From Marichromatium gracile (GTDB taxonomy: Bacteria; Pseudomonadota; Gammaproteobacteria; Chromatiales; Chromatiaceae), in the NCBI RefSeq assembly GCF_004343155.1, contig NZ_SMDC01000012.1:21080-85079 (forward strand): a stretch of 64,000 nt of DNA, in the 5' to 3' direction. The notes under the pieces are model-generated. The model was not told where the DNA came from and made no database searches. It saw only the letters and a program-made list of their open reading frames with translations. Position 1 is the stretch's first letter, and every line of letters begins with the position of its first letter. Below, piece by piece: positions 48,034 to 56,088 of the stretch. The translations under genes were made by a program, and so were the position numbers.

Positions 48034-49764
48034 TCAGCAGACCTTGATCTCCAGCTGCTCGCCGGAGTCGGGGTCGGCCAGGTGCACGGCGCAGGCGATG
48101 CAGGGGTCGAACGAGTGGATGGTGCGCAGGATCTCCACCGGTTGTCTGGGGTCGACCAGCTGGTGGTTGTGCTCCAGTGCCGCCTCGTAGGCACCGGGCT
48201 GCTCCGCGGCGTCGCGGGGGCCGGCGTTCCAGGTCGAGGGCACCACCGCCTGATAGTTCTCGATCCGACCGTCGCGGATCACGATCCAGTGACCGAGCGC
48301 GCCGCGCGGGGCCTCCATGTAACCGGCGCCGCGCGCCTCGCGCGGCCAGGTCTCGGGGTCCCAGGTGCGGGCGTCGAAGGTGCGGGTGTCGCCGGCGCGG
48401 ATGTTGTCGATCAGGCCGCGATACCAGTCGTCCATGGCGTCGACCAGGATGCGGGTCTCGAGCGCGCGTGCGGCGGTGCGCCCGAGCGTCGAGTAGAGCG
48501 CGGTGATCGGCAGATCGAGCTGGCGCAGCGCCTGACCGACCAGTTCGCGGGTCTGTTCGTGACCGCGGGCGTAGAGGAGCAGCACCCGTGCCAGCGGGCC
48601 GACCTCGACCGCGTGGCCCTTCCAGCGCGGCGACTTCATCCACGAATAGCCATCGGCGACGTCGAGCTGGGTATAGGGCGGTCGCACCCCGCCGCGCCCG
48701 TCGTAGTCGAGCCGGGTCTCGCCGGCATAGGGGTGCAAGCCTTGATCCTTGCCTCCGGGATAGTCGTACCAGGCGTGGGCGACGAACTCCTGGATCTGCT
48801 CGGGGTCGTCGAGATCGATCTCGTGGATGGTGTCGAGGTCGCGCCCGAGGATCACCCCGCGCGGGAACAAAAAGCCCTCCGGGCTCAGCGTCTCGCCGCT
48901 GGGCAGGTCGCCGTAGCAGAGGAAGTTGCCGAGCCCCTCGCCGCGCTCGGCCCAGTCCTTGTAGAAGCCGGCGATGGCCAGGGTGTCGGGGAGATAGACC
49001 TGCTCGACGAAGGTGCGCATGCGCGCGATGATCGCGGCCACCTCGGCCAGTCGGCTGGCGTCGAGCGCCGAGTCGGAATCGAGGTCGATGGGGCAGGGTA
49101 CGCCGCCGACGACGAAGTTCGGATGCGGATTCTTGCCGCCGAAGATGGCGTGCAGCCGGGCCGCGTCGCGCTGCCAGGCGAGCGCCTCGAGATAGTGCGC
49201 CACCGCCATCAGGTTGGCCTCCGGCGGCAGCCGGTAGGCCGGGTGCCCCCAGTAGCCGTTGGCGAAGATGCCAAGCTGGCCGGACTCGACGAAGCCGCGC
49301 AGCCGCTTGCGCACCTCGCTGAAGTAACCCGGCGAGGACTTCGGCCAGGCGCTGATCGTCTGGGCCAGGGTCGAGGTTGCCGCCGGATCGGCCTCGAGCG
49401 CCGAGACCACGTCCACCCAGTCGAGCGCGTGGAGGTGGTAGAAATGCATCACGTGGTCGTGGATGTATTGCGCGCCGATCATCAGGTTGCGGATGCGCTG
49501 GGCGTTGAGCGGCGGGGTGATGCCGAGCGCGTCCTCGACCGCGCGCACCGAGGCGATGCCGTGGACCAGGGTGCAGACGCCGCAGATGCGCTGGGCGAAG
49601 GCCCAGGCCTCGCGCGGGTCGCGACCGCGCAGGATGGTCTCGATGCCGCGCACCGAGGTGCCCGAGCTGTAGGCGCGGGCGATGCGGTCACCGGACAGCT
49701 CGGCCTCGATGCGCAGGTGCCCCTCGATGCGGGTGACGGGGTCGACGACGACACGTTGACTCAT
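48034..49764 (-). CDS. hynL: [NiFe] hydrogenase large subunit HynL (Isp-type)
   Basis: A 576-residue large subunit. Both nickel-binding cysteine pairs are present: RICGVC near residue 59 (ICGVCTLVHG) and DPCIACAVH near residue 557. After His there is a 15-residue C-terminal extension (LADPDSGEQLEIKVC) that would be removed by the HynD endopeptidase on maturation. N-terminal VDPVTRIEGHLRIE is typical. The order hynS-isp1-isp2-hynL identifies the Isp-type membrane-linked uptake/bidirectional enzyme known in Thiocapsa and Allochromatium. It is linked in those organisms to sulfur metabolism and the quinone pool. The isp2 stop lies 56 nt upstream. Confidence 0.96.
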   Translation of the reverse strand: MSQRVVVDPVTRIEGHLRIEAELSGDRIARAYSSGTSVRGIETILRGRDPREAWAFAQRICGVCTLVHGIASVRAVEDALGITPPLNAQRIRNLMIGAQYIHDHVMHFYHLHALDWVDVVSALEADPAATSTLAQTISAWPKSSPGYFSEVRKRLRGFVESGQLGIFANGYWGHPAYRLPPEANLMAVAHYLEALAWQRDAARLHAIFGGKNPHPNFVVGGVPCPIDLDSDSALDASRLAEVAAIIARMRTFVEQVYLPDTLAIAGFYKDWAERGEGLGNFLCYGDLPSGETLSPEGFLFPRGVILGRDLDTIHEIDLDDPEQIQEFVAHAWYDYPGGKDQGLHPYAGETRLDYDGRGGVRPPYTQLDVADGYSWMKSPRWKGHAVEVGPLARVLLLYARGHEQTRELVGQALRQLDLPITALYSTLGRTAARALETRILVDAMDDWYRGLIDNIRAGDTRTFDARTWDPETWPREARGAGYMEAPRGALGHWIVIRDGRIENYQAVVPSTWNAGPRDAAEQPGAYEAALEHNHQLVDPRQPVEILRTIHSFDPCIACAVHLADPDSGEQLEIKVC

Positions 49765-49820
49765 GGAACTGGTTCTCCTGCTGCTGGCCGGGTCTCCCGG
49801 TCTGGCTCATGCGGGTTGGC

Positions 49821-51128
49821 TCAGGCCGGCTGGCCGGACTCGGTGCCCGCTTCGGGCTCGACGGCCGGTCGCTCGACCAGATGCTCGGCGATCATCTCGG
49901 TCAGCCCGACCACCGGGATGTCCATGTTGAACTCCTCGAGCCCCTCCTCGAGCTGGGTGCGGCAGGTGGCGCACATGGTCACCATGCGCTCGGGCTCGAC
50001 CGCCTCGATCTGCGCCTTCTTGCGCTTGAAGGCGGCGAGCTTCAGCGGCTCGGCGCGCTCGTTGGAGCTGACCCCGCCGCCAGCCCCGCAACACCACTGG
50101 AAGCGCCCGTGCTCGTCGAGGTCGACGAAGTTCTCCGCCACCAGGCCCATCAGCGCGCGCTGCTCGCCGATCACCCCGCTCTTGCGCGCGAGGTTGCAGG
50201 GATCGTGCATCGACAGCCGGTCTGCCTCCTTGCCCTCGGTGTGCAGTCGTCCGTCGCGGCGCAGCTCGTCGAGCACCTCGATGATGTGGAAGACGCGGAA
50301 GGGATAGGGGCGCCCGATCAGGTTCGGGCCTTCCCAGCGGATCGCGGTGAAGGCGTGACCGCACTCGGGGCTGATCACCCGGCTCACTCCGAGCGCCGAG
50401 GCTGCGGCCACCACCCGCTCGACGAGCTCGGCGGCGATGTCCTTGCTGCCGATCTGGATGCCGGCGTTGGTGGCCTCGAAGCACTGGGTGGAGAGCGTCC
50501 AGCGCACCCCGGCGTGATCGAAGATGCGGGTGATCGCCTCGAGGTACTCGGGGAAGTTGATGATCTCCATCGACGAGAGCATCACCAGATACTCGGCCCC
50601 GGCGCGATCGACCGGCACCGTCAGCCCGGTGCTGCGCTCGACGTGCTGGATCTGTACCGCCAGCGTCTTCCACTGCAGTCCCATCGGGCTGCCGGTCTGG
50701 ATCGCGCGCACCGAGGCGGCGACCAGCCCTTCCGGGGCGTGGCCGGACTGCACCATGCCCTCACGGGTCTTGCGGATCATGTAGGCGAGGTCGTTGCCCA
50801 CCGGACAGACCATGGAGCAGCGCCCGCACATGGTGCAGCTGTCGTAGAGCAACGGCTCCCACTCGGCGAGCATGGCGTCGCTGACCTCCTGTCCCAGACC
50901 CAGCCAGCGCTTGATCCGTCCCCACAGGGTGAATTCGGCCTCCCACACCCGTCGTAGCGGCTCGAGCTTGAGGATCGGGGTGTAGCGCGGGTCGCCGGTC
51001 TCCAGATAGAAGGGGCAGGACTGGGCGCACAGCCCGCAGCGCACGCAGCTCGAGAAGAAGGCCGCTACCGGGGCGTCGATCTCGGCGCGCAGCGCGGCCA
51101 GTCCACGTTCGAGAGAGAGTTCGCTCAT
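49821..51128 (-). CDS. isp2: Hydrogenase-associated heterodisulfide-reductase-like Fe-S protein Isp2
   Basis: A 435-residue cytoplasmic Fe-S protein. Two ferredoxin motifs near the N-terminus (CVRCGLCAQSCPF and CTMCGRCSMVCPVG) would bind 4Fe-4S clusters. Two CCG-type cysteine-rich domains follow, with FQWCCGAGGG and MCATCRTQLEEG. This is the HdrD/HdrB-like layout of Isp2. It should pass electrons between HynSL, through the membrane subunit Isp1, and a cytoplasmic or quinone partner. It overlaps isp1 by 4 nt. Confidence 0.94.
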   Translation of the reverse strand: MSELSLERGLAALRAEIDAPVAAFFSSCVRCGLCAQSCPFYLETGDPRYTPILKLEPLRRVWEAEFTLWGRIKRWLGLGQEVSDAMLAEWEPLLYDSCTMCGRCSMVCPVGNDLAYMIRKTREGMVQSGHAPEGLVAASVRAIQTGSPMGLQWKTLAVQIQHVERSTGLTVPVDRAGAEYLVMLSSMEIINFPEYLEAITRIFDHAGVRWTLSTQCFEATNAGIQIGSKDIAAELVERVVAAASALGVSRVISPECGHAFTAIRWEGPNLIGRPYPFRVFHIIEVLDELRRDGRLHTEGKEADRLSMHDPCNLARKSGVIGEQRALMGLVAENFVDLDEHGRFQWCCGAGGGVSSNERAEPLKLAAFKRKKAQIEAVEPERMVTMCATCRTQLEEGLEEFNMDIPVVGLTEMIAEHLVERPAVEPEAGTESGQPA

Positions 51129-51787
51129 GACCGCACCCCCTTGCGGCCGAAGGCCGCGCCGTTGTACCAGCGCGCGAAGACGGTGGTGAAGATATGGGTG
51201 AGCTTGGTGAAGGGCAGACAGATCAGCAGCAGCTCGGCACTGAGGATGTGCATGCCGAGCGCCAGCGGATAGGGCTCGACCAGCCGGTGATAGGCGAGAT
51301 AGCCGGTCAGCACCACGGCGAAGGTCAGTGCCCACACCAGATAGTCCTGGGGGATGCTGATCCGGCGCTTGACCGGGTGGAGCAGACGATGGAGCAGCGC
51401 CGCGACCAGCCCGGCCAGGGTGATGGCGGTGAGCAGGTCGATCACCGGGTTGGGCAGGGCCGGCCAGGAGACGCCGAAGACCCCGGCGATCAGCTCCACA
51501 TGCGGCACGGAGAGCAGCAGCACAATGATGAAGCCGAGGTGCCAGACCCAGCCGACCAGCACGTCGAAGGGTGCGCGCCTGAAGGTGCCGGGGTCGGGGA
51601 TGGTGCGGGTGAAGACGGTGCGCAGCCCCGGCAGCCACTCGCCGGCGCGCGCCTCGGCATGGTTGGTGGCGCGCCCGAGCAGCAGGATCTCGAACAGCCG
51701 CGCCAGCATCCCCACGGCGAAGATGCCGAGTGCGATCTGGAACATCGGCCCCTTGGTCCACAGCAGGAATTCCATCGCGCCGTTCAT
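51125..51787 (-). CDS. isp1: Hydrogenase-associated cytochrome b-like membrane protein Isp1
   Basis: A 220-residue membrane protein with about five helices (FQIALGIFAVGMLARLFEILLL, VWHLGFIIVLLLSV, LLTAITLAGLVAALLHRLL, LTFAVVLTGYLAY, LSAELLLICLPFTKL). Histidines in the second and last helices could ligate haem as in NarI-like cytochromes b. It anchors Isp2 and links HynSL to the quinone pool. It overlaps hynS and isp2 by ATGA on both sides. Confidence 0.93.
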   Translation of the reverse strand: MNGAMEFLLWTKGPMFQIALGIFAVGMLARLFEILLLGRATNHAEARAGEWLPGLRTVFTRTIPDPGTFRRAPFDVLVGWVWHLGFIIVLLLSVPHVELIAGVFGVSWPALPNPVIDLLTAITLAGLVAALLHRLLHPVKRRISIPQDYLVWALTFAVVLTGYLAYHRLVEPYPLALGMHILSAELLLICLPFTKLTHIFTTVFARWYNGAAFGRKGVRS

Positions 51788-52881
51788 AGCTTCTTCTCCA
51801 GCTCTTCGACGGTGACCGGTTCGCGGTGCTGCTGCTCGTCGCGGGTGAGGTGCCTGGCGGCCAGCGCCGTGCCGGCGCCGAGCGCGGCCCCGGCGGCGCC
51901 GGCGCCGAGCAGTGCTGCGGCGTTCACCCGTGGTGGTACCGAGACGGCCCGGTAGAAGCCGCCGGCGTCCCAGAAGGCCGGCTCCGAGCAACCGAGACAG
52001 GGGTGCCCGGCCTCGATCGGCCAGCTGGTGCCGCCGTTCCAGCGCTGGGTGGCGCAGGCGTTGTAGGTGGTCGGACCCTTGCAGCCGAGCCGGTAGAGAC
52101 ACCAGCCCTGGCGCGCGCCCTCGTCGTCGAAGGACTCGGCGAACAGGCCCCGGTCGTAGAAGGGACGGCGATAGCAGCGGTCGTGGATCGACTCGCCGAA
52201 GAAGGCCAGCGGCCGCCGGTAGGCGTCGAGCTCGGGCAGTCGACCGAAGGTCAGGTAATGCGCCAGCACCCCGGTGATCGCCATCGGGATCGGCGGACAG
52301 CCGGAGATGTTGACGATCGGCTTGTCGTGCACCAGCTCCATCACCGCGCGCGCGCCGGTGGGGTTGGGGGCGGCGCGCGGCAGTCCGCCGAAGGCGGCGC
52401 AGGTGCCCACCGCGATCACCGCCGCGGCATGCTCCACGGTCTCCATCAGGATCGCGTGATTGCTGTGACCGGCGACGGTGGAATAGCCGGGGTTGGCCTC
52501 CGGACCGGGGATGGAGCCGTCGACCACCACCAGATAGGCCCCGGCATTGTCGCGCATCGCCTGCAGCCGCGCGGCCTCGGCCGCCTCGCCCGAGGCCGCC
52601 TGCAGGGTGTGGTGGTAGTCGAGCGAGATCGCCTCGAAGATCAGCCCCTCGAGGGTCGGGGCGTGGCTGCGGGTGAGCGACTCGGTGCAGCCGGTGCACT
52701 CCTGGAAGGAGAGCCAGATCACCGAGGGGCGGCGCGCCGCCTCCAGCGCCTCGGCGATCCTCGGGATCAGGCTCGGCGGCAGCGCCATCAGCGAGGCGGT
52801 GGCGGCGCAGAACTTGAGAAAACCACGCCGCGAGACCCCTTGGGCACGCAGCTGCTCGGCGAGTGTCTGGGAGGCGGCCAT
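51784..52881 (-). CDS. hynS: [NiFe] hydrogenase small subunit HynS with Tat signal
   Basis: A 365-residue small subunit. The Tat signal SRRGFLKF near residue 17 shows export of the folded HynSL dimer. Cysteines for the proximal, medial and distal Fe-S clusters are visible: ECTGCTESL near residue 61, GTCAAFGG, GCPP, DRCYRRPFYDRGLFAESF, WCLYRLGCKGPTTYNAC and HPCLGCSEP. A C-terminal membrane-anchor-like helix is present (AALLGAGAAGAALGAGTALAA). A strong GGAGG lies upstream of ATG at 52881. It is translationally coupled to isp1. Confidence 0.96.
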   Translation of the reverse strand: MAASQTLAEQLRAQGVSRRGFLKFCAATASLMALPPSLIPRIAEALEAARRPSVIWLSFQECTGCTESLTRSHAPTLEGLIFEAISLDYHHTLQAASGEAAEAARLQAMRDNAGAYLVVVDGSIPGPEANPGYSTVAGHSNHAILMETVEHAAAVIAVGTCAAFGGLPRAAPNPTGARAVMELVHDKPIVNISGCPPIPMAITGVLAHYLTFGRLPELDAYRRPLAFFGESIHDRCYRRPFYDRGLFAESFDDEGARQGWCLYRLGCKGPTTYNACATQRWNGGTSWPIEAGHPCLGCSEPAFWDAGGFYRAVSVPPRVNAAALLGAGAAGAALGAGTALAARHLTRDEQQHREPVTVEELEKKL

Positions 52882-52898
52882 GATCCCTCCTCGTGGCG

Positions 52899-53339
52899 TC
52901 AGGACGGTGGAGACGGGTCGCCCGCGCCGGCCAGCCCGGCGTCGAGGCGCTGCAGACCGGCGCTGAGCGTGGCCCGATCGGTGCGCAGGATCTGCGGTAC
53001 GGTGGCGATCTCGAGATGCAGCGCGAGCCGCTGGTCGTCGGCGTCGCGGTAGTCGACGACCCACACCCCGGCGATGGCCGACTCGTGGACCCGGGTCGGT
53101 CCCATGGCCTCGATCCGCGCCTCGACCTCGCCGCGACCGATGAAGGCCAGCAGCTGGTCGATCAGCGTGGCGTCGAGCGGCAGGGCATGGAGGTCGATGC
53201 GGTGTTCGCCGCCATCGGCGACGAGCCGGGCGAGCGCGTGGCGCACCTCATGGAGCAGCGGGACCAGTGGTCCGGGCAGGGGGGGGAGAGCGTCCGTGTC
53301 CGTGTCCCCGGCGGGGGCGATGGATTCCAGTGTGGGCAT
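52899..53339 (-). CDS. HyaF/HupH-like hydrogenase maturation protein (single domain)
   Basis: About 146 residues from ATG at 53339, with AGGTGA 5 nt upstream; a GTG at 53348 is an alternative. The core LLAFIGRGEVEARIEAMGPTRVHESAIAGVWVVDY matches the HupH/HyaF C-terminal domain of [NiFe] hydrogenase chaperones. It is much shorter than HyaF (about 285 residues), consistent with one domain. It lies 17 nt upstream of hynS, so it should help in small-subunit or Fe-S assembly. The role is inferred from family and context. Confidence 0.75.
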   Translation of the reverse strand: MPTLESIAPAGDTDTDALPPLPGPLVPLLHEVRHALARLVADGGEHRIDLHALPLDATLIDQLLAFIGRGEVEARIEAMGPTRVHESAIAGVWVVDYRDADDQRLALHLEIATVPQILRTDRATLSAGLQRLDAGLAGAGDPSPPS

Positions 53340-53348
53340 GTCGCTCAC

Positions 53349-53459
53349 CTCGGACTGACCTTGGGAGGGAGTTTAGGCGCTTTGTCTGCGTTTCGAGTTG
53401 ACTTGGCGCAGCTATTTAAGAAGGTTAGCAAGCTCCAATATAGTGAGTGTCTCGCGGGG
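53349..53459 (-). promoter_or_regulatory. AT-rich gap, probable hydrogenase operon promoter
   Basis: This 111-bp gap lies between hynD and the HyaF-like gene. It is unusually AT-rich, with minus-strand CTATATTGG and TTAAATAG, unlike its surroundings. It is a plausible promoter for hyaF-hynS-isp1-isp2-hynL. No FNR consensus is visible. Confidence 0.35.
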
Positions 53460-53960
53460 TTATTCATCGTCCCAACGTCTGAGCAGGGCGTGAACCGCGG
53501 CGATGGCGCCGGGCAGCGCGGCCTCGACCGAGAGGCTCAGGTGTTCGCCCCAGTCGATCCGCTCGGGCTCGATGGCCACCAGCGCGCGCGGCTGCGGCAG
53601 GCTGTCGGTGAGCCGGGTGATGTCGAGCAGGTCGGCGAGCCCGACCTCGTGCACGCTGCTGGCGTGGGCGCGCAGATGCGCATCCATCGCCGCGTCCTCG
53701 AACACCAGGATGGTGCCGGGGGGCTCGCCCAGGGTGGCGACATCGACCACGATCAGCCGCGCGAAGGCGGCGATGTCGGTGGCCAGGGTGAATCCCAGGG
53801 TGCCGCCGTCGAGACAGCGGAAGGGCGCGCCCGGGCCGGACTCGACCTCGAGCCGGCGGACCAGGCGCGGGCCGAGGCCCTCGTCGCTGAGCAGCAGGTT
53901 GCCGATGCCGAGGATCAGGGTATCGGGTTCGCGGGGTGGCGGTGATGGGGGCTGATGCAT
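53460..53960 (-). CDS. hynD: Hydrogenase maturation endopeptidase HynD/HupD
   Basis: A 166-residue protein of the HyaD/HybD peptidase family. The motif LILGIGNLLLSDEGLGPRLV, with the metal-binding Glu/Asp region, is at residue 15-34. The middle carries RLIVVDVATLGEPPGTI and HEVGLADLLDI, with the metal-binding His. It should cleave the 15-residue tail of HynL after nickel insertion. It is upstream of the hydrogenase structural genes on the same strand and divergent from hypC. Confidence 0.92.
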   Translation of the reverse strand: MHQPPSPPPREPDTLILGIGNLLLSDEGLGPRLVRRLEVESGPGAPFRCLDGGTLGFTLATDIAAFARLIVVDVATLGEPPGTILVFEDAAMDAHLRAHASSVHEVGLADLLDITRLTDSLPQPRALVAIEPERIDWGEHLSLSVEAALPGAIAAVHALLRRWDDE

Positions 53961-54034
53961 GGTCTGGGTCCATCCTGGTTGGATGCGGGCGCGCCGTGCT
54001 GGAGAGACGGCCTCGGGCCGTCGGGAGAGAACAG

Positions 54035-54265
54035 ATGTGTTTCGGGATACCGATGCGGATCCGCGCGATCGACGGTCTGGTCGCCCACTGCGAGGCCGGG
54101 GGCGTGGAGCGACAGGCCAGCCTGTTGATGCTGGCGCACGAGCCGCTCGTCGTCGGTGACTACGTGGTGGTCCACCTGGGGCACGCGATCGAACGGGTCG
54201 ACCCCGAGGCCGCCGCCGAGGCCTGGCGTCTCTACGACGAGATGCTGGCGGCGGGACGGGAGTAG
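54035..54265 (+). CDS. hypC: Hydrogenase maturation chaperone HypC/HupF
   Basis: A 76-residue protein beginning MCFGIPMRIRAIDGL, with the essential Cys2 of the HypC family and EPLVVGDYVVVHLGHAIERV in the C-terminal part. HypC carries the Fe(CN)2CO group with HypD to the large subunit. ATG at 54035 is chosen because it leaves Cys at position 2 after Met removal and has GGGAGAG 6 nt upstream; a longer frame to 53936 is rejected. Other hyp genes are not in the window. Confidence 0.94.
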   Translation: MCFGIPMRIRAIDGLVAHCEAGGVERQASLLMLAHEPLVVGDYVVVHLGHAIERVDPEAAAEAWRLYDEMLAAGRE

Positions 54266-54273
54266 CGGGCCGC

Positions 54274-54732
54274 TCAGCCCTGGACCTCGCGGGCGAGCGC
54301 GTATTGCGCCTCGACCTCGGCGGACTCCGACTGCGTATCGTCCTCCATCATCGCGCAGTTGATCGCCATGCGTGCCTGCACCGCCGCCTTCCAGGCGGGG
54401 TTGCGGGCATCGCGACGTACGTCCTCGGGGGCGAGCGCGGCGCTGGCGGCGGCGGCGACGAAGTGCTCGGCCTGGGCCATCCAGTCGGTGTCCTTGCCAC
54501 AGTCGGTATAGGTGCGGGTGGCGTGCGCCTTGGCGATGCGGAAGGCCTCGGCGAGCGCCTCCGGGGGGCTGGCCGGATCGACCCCGGTGGCGATCGCCTG
54601 ATGGACGCGCGCATCGCTGCACAGCGCGCCGACACGCTCGGCGAAGCGGCAACCGAGGACGCGTCGCTCGCGATGCGTGAGCGCGTCGAGCGCGGCGCGA
54701 AGGTCCTGGTCGGTCTCGATACGGATGGCCAT
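54274..54732 (-). CDS. Hydrogenase-locus protein of unknown function
   Basis: A 152-residue soluble, helix-rich protein from ATG at 54732 with GAGGAG upstream. It contains three or more cysteines in YTDCGKDTDW, AINCAMMEDD and GCRFAERVGALCSD. The helical pattern is that of a small bundle, but I do not recognise the family. It converges with hypC, with an 8-nt gap, so it may be linked to hydrogenase function by position only. Confidence 0.7.
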   Translation of the reverse strand: MAIRIETDQDLRAALDALTHRERRVLGCRFAERVGALCSDARVHQAIATGVDPASPPEALAEAFRIAKAHATRTYTDCGKDTDWMAQAEHFVAAAASAALAPEDVRRDARNPAWKAAVQARMAINCAMMEDDTQSESAEVEAQYALAREVQG

Positions 54733-54804
54733 GATCGGCTCCTCGAGTTGGCGGGTGAAGGACCGGCTGAGATCGCGTCAAGAATATCAGTAAATGATCA
54801 TATT

Positions 54805-54845
54805 GCCAGCCGCCAGCCGCCAGCCGCCAGCCGCCAGCCGCCAGC
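54805..54845 (-). repeat. Tandem heptamer array, five GCTGGCG units on minus strand
   Basis: Five CGCCAGC units (54811, 54818, 54825, 54832, 54839) follow a partial one; read on the minus strand they are GCTGGCG, giving the octamer GCTGGCGG as at 8537-8579. Unlike the other three arrays, it has no adjacent GCGGTTCAATC block. It lies in the 290-bp gap before ppsR. Confidence 0.88.
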
Positions 54846-55022
54846 CGCAGTCTGCCCTCGATCGCTGGGCGTAGGGACGGGGCGGCAAGCGCGCGCCGTC
54901 GTTGCGGATACAGGCCCACTGGAGGCTGGCGGCTGATAGCTGGCGACTTTATGCGAGGATAGGGACAGTGGCCGGGTGTGCCCCGGTCGCGGGTGTCTTC
55001 CTCCCCGTCTGGAATCGAGTCT

Positions 55023-55859
55023 ATGAACAGAACCGTCTTCTTCGTCTCCGAGAGCACCGGCATCACCGCCGAGACCCTTGGCCACAGCCTGCTGTCGCAG
55101 TTCGACACCGTCGACTTCGAGCAGGTCTACATGCCCTACATCAACACCGAGATGCGCGCCAAGGCGCTCACCCAGCGGATGCAGGAGGCGGCCGAGCGCG
55201 ACGGGGTGCGACCGATCGTCTTCGCCACCATGCTCAACGACGAGATCCGCGACATCCTCAAGACCGGAAACTGCTTCTACATGGAGCTGTTCGAGGGCTT
55301 CGTCGAGCCGCTCTCGGCCGAACTCGGGGTCTCGCCGAGTCGCGAGTCCGGGCGCAGCCACGCCATCACCCGACCGAACTTCTACACCAAGCGGATCGAG
55401 GCGATCAATTTCGCCATGGCCAACGACGACGGCGTGCGCCCCGACAACCTGAGCCGCGCCGACGTGGTGCTGCTCGGCGTCTCGCGCTCGGGCAAGACCC
55501 CGATCTGTCTCTATCTGGCGATGCACTACGGGCTGCGTGCGGCCAACTACCCGATCACCGAGGAGGACTTCGAGCACGGCGACGTGCCCAAGCAGGTGTG
55601 GGACTGTCGCGACAAGCTGTTCGCGCTGATCATCGACCCCCAGCGCCTGCAGCTGATCCGCGAGGAGCGTCGCCCCGGCAGTCCCTATGCCTCGCTGTCG
55701 AAGTGCCAGCAGGATCTGCGTCAGGCGCAGCAGATCTTCCGCCGTCTCCAGGTGCCGGTGATCAACACCACCAGCCAGTCGATCGAGGAGGTCTCGGCGC
55801 AGATCATCAAGAGCTTCAAGGAAAACCAGGAGCGACCGCTGGCGCTACGGGTACGCTGA
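55023..55859 (+). CDS. ppsR: PEP synthase regulatory kinase/phosphorylase (PSRP)
   Basis: A 278-residue DUF299 protein: RTVFFVSESTGITAETLGHSLLSQF at the N-terminus, the P-loop-like LLGVSRSGKTPICLYLA near residue 150 and conserved CRDKLFALIIDPQRL. This family switches PEP synthase off by ADP-dependent phosphorylation of a Thr and on again by phosphate-dependent phosphorolysis. ATG at 55023 is chosen; the longer frame from 54978 is not supported. Its target ppsA is at 60.5-62.9 kb. Confidence 0.95.
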   Translation: MNRTVFFVSESTGITAETLGHSLLSQFDTVDFEQVYMPYINTEMRAKALTQRMQEAAERDGVRPIVFATMLNDEIRDILKTGNCFYMELFEGFVEPLSAELGVSPSRESGRSHAITRPNFYTKRIEAINFAMANDDGVRPDNLSRADVVLLGVSRSGKTPICLYLAMHYGLRAANYPITEEDFEHGDVPKQVWDCRDKLFALIIDPQRLQLIREERRPGSPYASLSKCQQDLRQAQQIFRRLQVPVINTTSQSIEEVSAQIIKSFKENQERPLALRVR

Positions 55860-55865
55860 GCGCGT

Positions 55866-55884
55866 GGGCGGGCCACGCCCGCCC
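55866..55884 (+). terminator. GC-rich hairpin after ppsR
   Basis: GGGCGGGC-CAC-GCCCGCCC immediately follows the ppsR stop (8-bp stem, 3-nt loop) and is followed by GATCCCGTTTGGG. It is terminator-like, with a weak T tract. Confidence 0.5.
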
Positions 55885-56088
55885 GATCCCGTTTGGGTGT
55901 TGAATAAGCATTTAAAGATATTTTAAATTGCCGATTAACCCCTGATCCGAACAGGGTTTCGACCGCCGCTGTCGAGACGCGCGTGCCGGCTGACCGGCGC
56001 GGTTGCGGGCTGCTTTGGCGGTCCTGATAATGACTTGCAGGCACGATCATGCACGTGTCGAGACGAGGACGAGAAGGGACAGACGCGA

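Noticed and set aside
48082..50307. A 741-codon plus-strand frame across hynL and isp2
   Set aside because: It is antisense to hydrogenase genes with intact cysteine motifs; its translation is compositionally biased.
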